From contig JADFIG010000006.1 of NCBI GenBank assembly GCA_022566735.1, positions 1 to 64,000 of the forward strand: a DNA stretch of 64,000 nt, read 5' to 3'. The notes below the pieces were generated by a model. That model did no database searches. It saw only the letters and a program-made list of their open reading frames with translations, and had not been told where the DNA came from. Of the stretch, positions 61,301 to 64,000 are shown piece after piece (the stretch's first letter is position 1; each line of letters opens with the position of its first letter). Both the position numbers and the translations under genes were made by a program. This DNA comes from Pseudomonadota bacterium. Lineage in GTDB: Bacteria; Pseudomonadota; Gammaproteobacteria; Burkholderiales; Burkholderiaceae_C.

Positions 61301-64000
61301 GCCGTGGCCCAGCCGGGCGGCAAGGTCGCCCTGAGCTGGCAGGCCGTGGCCGAGGCCAGCGCCTACCAGGTCTACCGCCAGGGCCCGGACGACACCGAAT
61401 TGCGCGCCCTGGTGCGCACGGCCGGCGACAGCCTGATCGACACGACCCCGCGCGACGGCAGCTACCGCTATGCCGTGGCCACCGTGCGCTCGTCCAATGG
61501 CCAGGAGTCGGTCTCCAGCCAGAGCGTCACCCTCGACGTGCTGGCCAGCGCCACCGCGCCGGGCGCGCCGCAGAACCTCGCGCTGCAGCTCACCGGCCAG
61601 GGTATCGTCGCCACCTGGCAGGCGCCGCAGGCCAGCACGGTCGCGGGCTACCGCCTCTACCGCGCTGCGGGCACCAGCATCACCAGCATCGCGGGCCTGA
61701 CACCGCTGAAGTCCGGCATCGTGCAGACCGCCGCCCTCGACACCGCGCCGTCGCCGACCCAGGGCGCCTACGTCGTGACCGCGGTGGATGCCGCCGGCAA
61801 CGAATCGGCCTTGTCGAACTCGGCCTACCTGAACGCCAGCCTGCTGCCGGTGGCCAACCTCAAGGTCCAGCAGATCGGCAAGGAACTGCCCGTGGTCAGC
61901 TGGGATGCGCCCAACGGCAACCTGGCCGGCTACCTCGTCTACGTCGGCCCGGACGCGGCCAAGGTCAAGCTGACCCCGGCCGTCACCAGCAGCCGCACCC
62001 TGACCGACAGCGGCTACACCAGCGGCGAGCGCCGCTACACCGTGGCCTCGGTCGATGCGGCCGGCGTGGAGATGCCGCGCAGCGTGCTGCTGCCGGCCGT
62101 CAGCACCCAGATCGCGTCGGGCTTGCCCATCAAGCGCGGCGTGATGAACAAGCTCGGCGTGCAGGTGGTGAACCTGTCGGCCAGCCCGCTGGCGGGTGTG
62201 CGCGTGGTCGTCAAGCTGCCCACCGACAAGGCCGTGACCCAGTTCAAGGAGCACCGCTCCGACGCCTTCACGCTGGCGGCCAACGAGACGCGCATCGTCC
62301 CCGTGATCGTGGGTGGTTATGCGGAGCTGCCCGGCTCGGCGCCCTCGCAGATCGGCGTGGAGATCGCGGCCCACGAGGGCGAGCTCGTCAAGCTGGCCCG
62401 CGACGAGACCCTGTCCGTGACCGACGGCGCCCTGGTCGTGGGCATGGCCACCGACGCCTTCACCCGCGGCGGCACCGGCCAGCTGCGCCTGACCATCGAG
62501 AACACCAGCGAGGTCGATGTCGAGCTGCTGACCGCCACCAACAACGGCAACAGCGAGTCGTCGGAGCTGCGCTTCAAGATCCTCGACGCCGATGGCAACG
62601 TGCTGTCCACCCAGTCGTACAAGCAGGCCCTGGGCGCCCAGGTGGTCACGCTGACGAATGGCCTGACCGTGGCGCGCATCCCGGCCGGCCAGAGCTACAC
62701 CTCGGACGCATTCACCCTGAACGTGCCCGGCGCCAGCCCGAACAACATCCGCGTGCGCCTGGAGGTGGACAAGCTGCGCTACCACTCCGGCCAGGACGAC
62801 CAGGTCATCATCCCGGGCCAGGGTTCGGAGAAGCTGGTCTCGCTGCTGGACACCGCCTACCTGGGCGATGTCACCGACGTGAGCCCGGCCAACTCCTTCG
62901 GCGACCAGGACGTGCTCATCACCGGCCGTGCGCTGGACCGTGCCTCGCGCGGCCCGCTGCCCAACACCCGCCTGAAGCTGGTGCTCAACCAGCAGGGCTT
63001 CGAGCGCACCTTCAGCGTGCTGACCGATGGCACGGGCCAGTTCTTCCACACCTTCAAGCCGACGGTGACCGATGCCGGCCTGTTCAAGGTCTCGGCGGTG
63101 CACCCCGACATCACCGACCGGCCCGAGCAGAAGGCCTTCACCATCAACCGCGTGACCGTGGGCCCGGCGCCTTACAAGCTGGACATCCCGCGCAACTACG
63201 CCTTCACCATCCCGTTCACGGCCAAGGCCGGTCCGGGCACGGCGGCCACCAACCTGCGCCTGGTGCTGAACGCGGCCAGCCAGCCCACCGGCCAGCTGCC
63301 TGCCGGCGTCAGCGTGCAACTGCCCGTGCCGGTGAGCCTGGCCGAGCGCCAGACCCTGAACGTGCCCGTGGTGTTCAGTGCCAACAACGAGGCCCAGCCT
63401 TCGGGCTCGCTGATCCTGGACGTGGTCTCCGACGAGCAGCCGCTCAACCCGATCGGCCGGGTGGCGGTGAACTACACCCTCTCGATCGCCAAGCCCAACC
63501 TGACGTCCACGCCGAGCTTCGTCGAAACCGGCCTGGCCCAGGGCAGCAGCCAGATCGAATCCGTCGAGGTGCGCAACAACGGCCTGCAGGACGCGCTCAA
63601 CCTGCGCTTTGCGCTGACCGGCACGGACGGCTCGCCCGCGCCGGCCTGGGTCGCCATCGCCAGCCGTGCCAATGGCAGCCTGGCCGTCGGCGAGCGCCGC
63701 AGCATCGACCTGTCCTTCTCGCCGCCGGCGGGCACGCCCGAGGGTGTCTACGAGTACCGCCTGACCGTGGCCGGCGACAACGTGCCCACGCAGTCGCTCA
63801 ACGTCTACGTGAGCCTGACGCAAAGCGGCCAGGGCCATGTGCTGTTCAAGGCGGCCGACATCTACACCGCCACCGTGGACAAGCAAGGCAAGCTCATCCC
63901 CGGCCTGGCCGGTGCCCGCGTGACCCTGCAGAACGAGGACGTGCCGACCATCACCCAGGAGCTCAACACCGATGCGCTCGGCGAGGCCCTGTTCCAGAAC
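58388..64000 (+). CDS. Giant secreted multidomain protein (beta-helix-like head, Ig-like and fibronectin-III-like repeats, CARDB/carboxypeptidase-regulatory-like modules), open at window end
   Basis: Own translation from ATG 58388, no stop to 64000 (>1871 aa): ...PVVVLSNPAEGSVVSASITVEAAVSDASGVAKVEFYLDD...; TVPSAPGALTASSQALGKVRLSWLKSTDANVTGYQLYRA; PGAPQNLALQLTGQGIVATWQAPQASTVAGYRLYRAAG. Confidence 0.9.
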   Translation, partial: MTTRAPSILHRTPLAERRGSAPVWAAAWAPVRAMAGAVALGLLGAAAAVGVGGAAHAADLTLDEGVVVKFGAGAQLVVRDRLVTQSGVILTSQNDDGVLGPSFAQARTPAAGDWLGVRVEKSVTGFGGVSFSDILIKHAGERGEPALFLRANSPQLQYFQVSDSVLGLRLVDGAKPAISGASFLRNGVGLEADGISGLGITSTQFSGNTTQAILNKTPASLITATGNWWGHASGPKDAAGNPAGLGDVVSGGVSYGGFLSSAPLLAPSVRMAQPVSYVEDRTVALELSCINASEYRLVEGTGFVGVPFQTLSNGRTSVNFTVSEGDGRKPISVQYRNATGTVTTATLANGVLVDTQAPVVVLSNPAEGSVVSASITVEAAVSDASGVAKVEFYLDDKLVSTRTAAPYTYAWNTDTTTDGSHTWRVVATDIAGRTTTLSRPTLVSRAPVAPDVEGPVLTEVAAGGLALANGASFGRDVALSLKASDRSGVSRVEWLLDGAVVATASGSGSYSATLALGAVPNGAHILAVRATDSLNNTSTSSYSVTVAHVAPDAPRLSSPAAGTVTRVAEATVSGTAQPGSTVQVTINGAPVGPQATAGSDGRFSQLITLLSGVNQLQASATDAWATSALSAVLTVTLDQTVPSAPGALTASSQALGKVRLSWLKSTDANVTGYQLYRAAQPFAAISEGVRVGGNLSAATLAYEDLPAQQGTWYYRVVSVNAAGATSDPSNQVQALSDAAAPRATAIAYTPLGKVDAATGRIGQGRVNVVVTVSEVLQSAPYLSIVPQGGSPLPVDLVKTGDFTYAGSFLVDASTASGLANALFSARDVVGNRGTEIDAGATLKIDTDGPAVTAIALSPTAPIKNDTAQTLQATFTYSKALRAGAQPALSYLLSGPVRTSVAITSLTQVDALTWRASFTLPSDAGLGGSENLSFASQAVDDLDNLSTKVTALNRFQVYQGSLPPLNVPLGFKAVAQPGGKVALSWQAVAEASAYQVYRQGPDDTELRALVRTAGDSLIDTTPRDGSYRYAVATVRSSNGQESVSSQSVTLDVLASATAPGAPQNLALQLTGQGIVATWQAPQASTVAGYRLYRAAGTSITSIAGLTPLKSGIVQTAALDTAPSPTQGAYVVTAVDAAGNESALSNSAYLNASLLPVANLKVQQIGKELPVVSWDAPNGNLAGYLVYVGPDAAKVKLTPAVTSSRTLTDSGYTSGERRYTVASVDAAGVEMPRSVLLPAVSTQIASGLPIKRGVMNKLGVQVVNLSASPLAGVRVVVKLPTDKAVTQFKEHRSDAFTLAANETRIVPVIVGGYAELPGSAPSQIGVEIAAHEGELVKLARDETLSVTDGALVVGMATDAFTRGGTGQLRLTIENTSEVDVELLTATNNGNSESSELRFKILDADGNVLSTQSYKQALGAQVVTLTNGLTVARIPAGQSYTSDAFTLNVPGASPNNIRVRLEVDKLRYHSGQDDQVIIPGQGSEKLVSLLDTAYLGDVTDVSPANSFGDQDVLITGRALDRASRGPLPNTRLKLVLNQQGFERTFSVLTDGTGQFFHTFKPTVTDAGLFKVSAVHPDITDRPEQKAFTINRVTVGPAPYKLDIPRNYAFTIPFTAKAGPGTAATNLRLVLNAASQPTGQLPAGVSVQLPVPVSLAERQTLNVPVVFSANNEAQPSGSLILDVVSDEQPLNPIGRVAVNYTLSIAKPNLTSTPSFVETGLAQGSSQIESVEVRNNGLQDALNLRFALTGTDGSPAPAWVAIASRANGSLAVGERRSIDLSFSPPAGTPEGVYEYRLTVAGDNVPTQSLNVYVSLTQSGQGHVLFKAADIYTATVDKQGKLIPGLAGARVTLQNEDVPTITQELNTDALGEALFQN

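Noticed and set aside
58070-63886. 1938-aa minus-strand ORF
   Set aside because: Antisense to well-formed + strand genes with signal peptide and Ig/Fn3-like repeats; composition (H/Q/R/G-rich, no domains) is typical of a GC-driven shadow ORF

Overview
This is a GC-rich chromosomal window that looks like a Burkholderiales-type betaproteobacterium (inference from gene content). It carries about 50 genes. Main contents: a truncated Kef-type antiporter; kdsD-kdsC-lptC; mnmG, rsmG and parA/parB with three parS-like sites; several PAS/HisKA/REC hybrid kinases; two diguanylate cyclases and an HD-GYP protein; cytochrome b561 plus two YceI proteins; rlmI, xerC, DUF484 and dapF; two chemoreceptors; two LpxL-like acyltransferases; metK; ahcY-tlyA-metF behind a SAH riboswitch-like leader; prfC; two PEP-CTERM proteins; ompW; a soluble lytic transglycosylase; a barnase/barstar-like pair; and a three-gene cluster of large repetitive secreted proteins that runs off the right edge. 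The ORF track misses two edge-running genes: the antiporter at 1-1551 (-) and a >1871-aa protein at 58388-64000 (+). It also lists many long antisense ORFs that are GC artefacts. The most noteworthy items are: the TIG/'VGVVVG' super-repeat protein and its operon; parA and parB separated by an inverted hybrid kinase; the parS-like sites embedded in genes; the SAH riboswitch-like element whose -10 box overlaps the preceding stop codon; a possibly undescribed metK leader; a kinase gene with two frame disruptions; and perfect palindromes in intergenic regions. I saw no tRNA, rRNA, CRISPR array or IS element. No database searches were possible; all family calls come from reading motifs.
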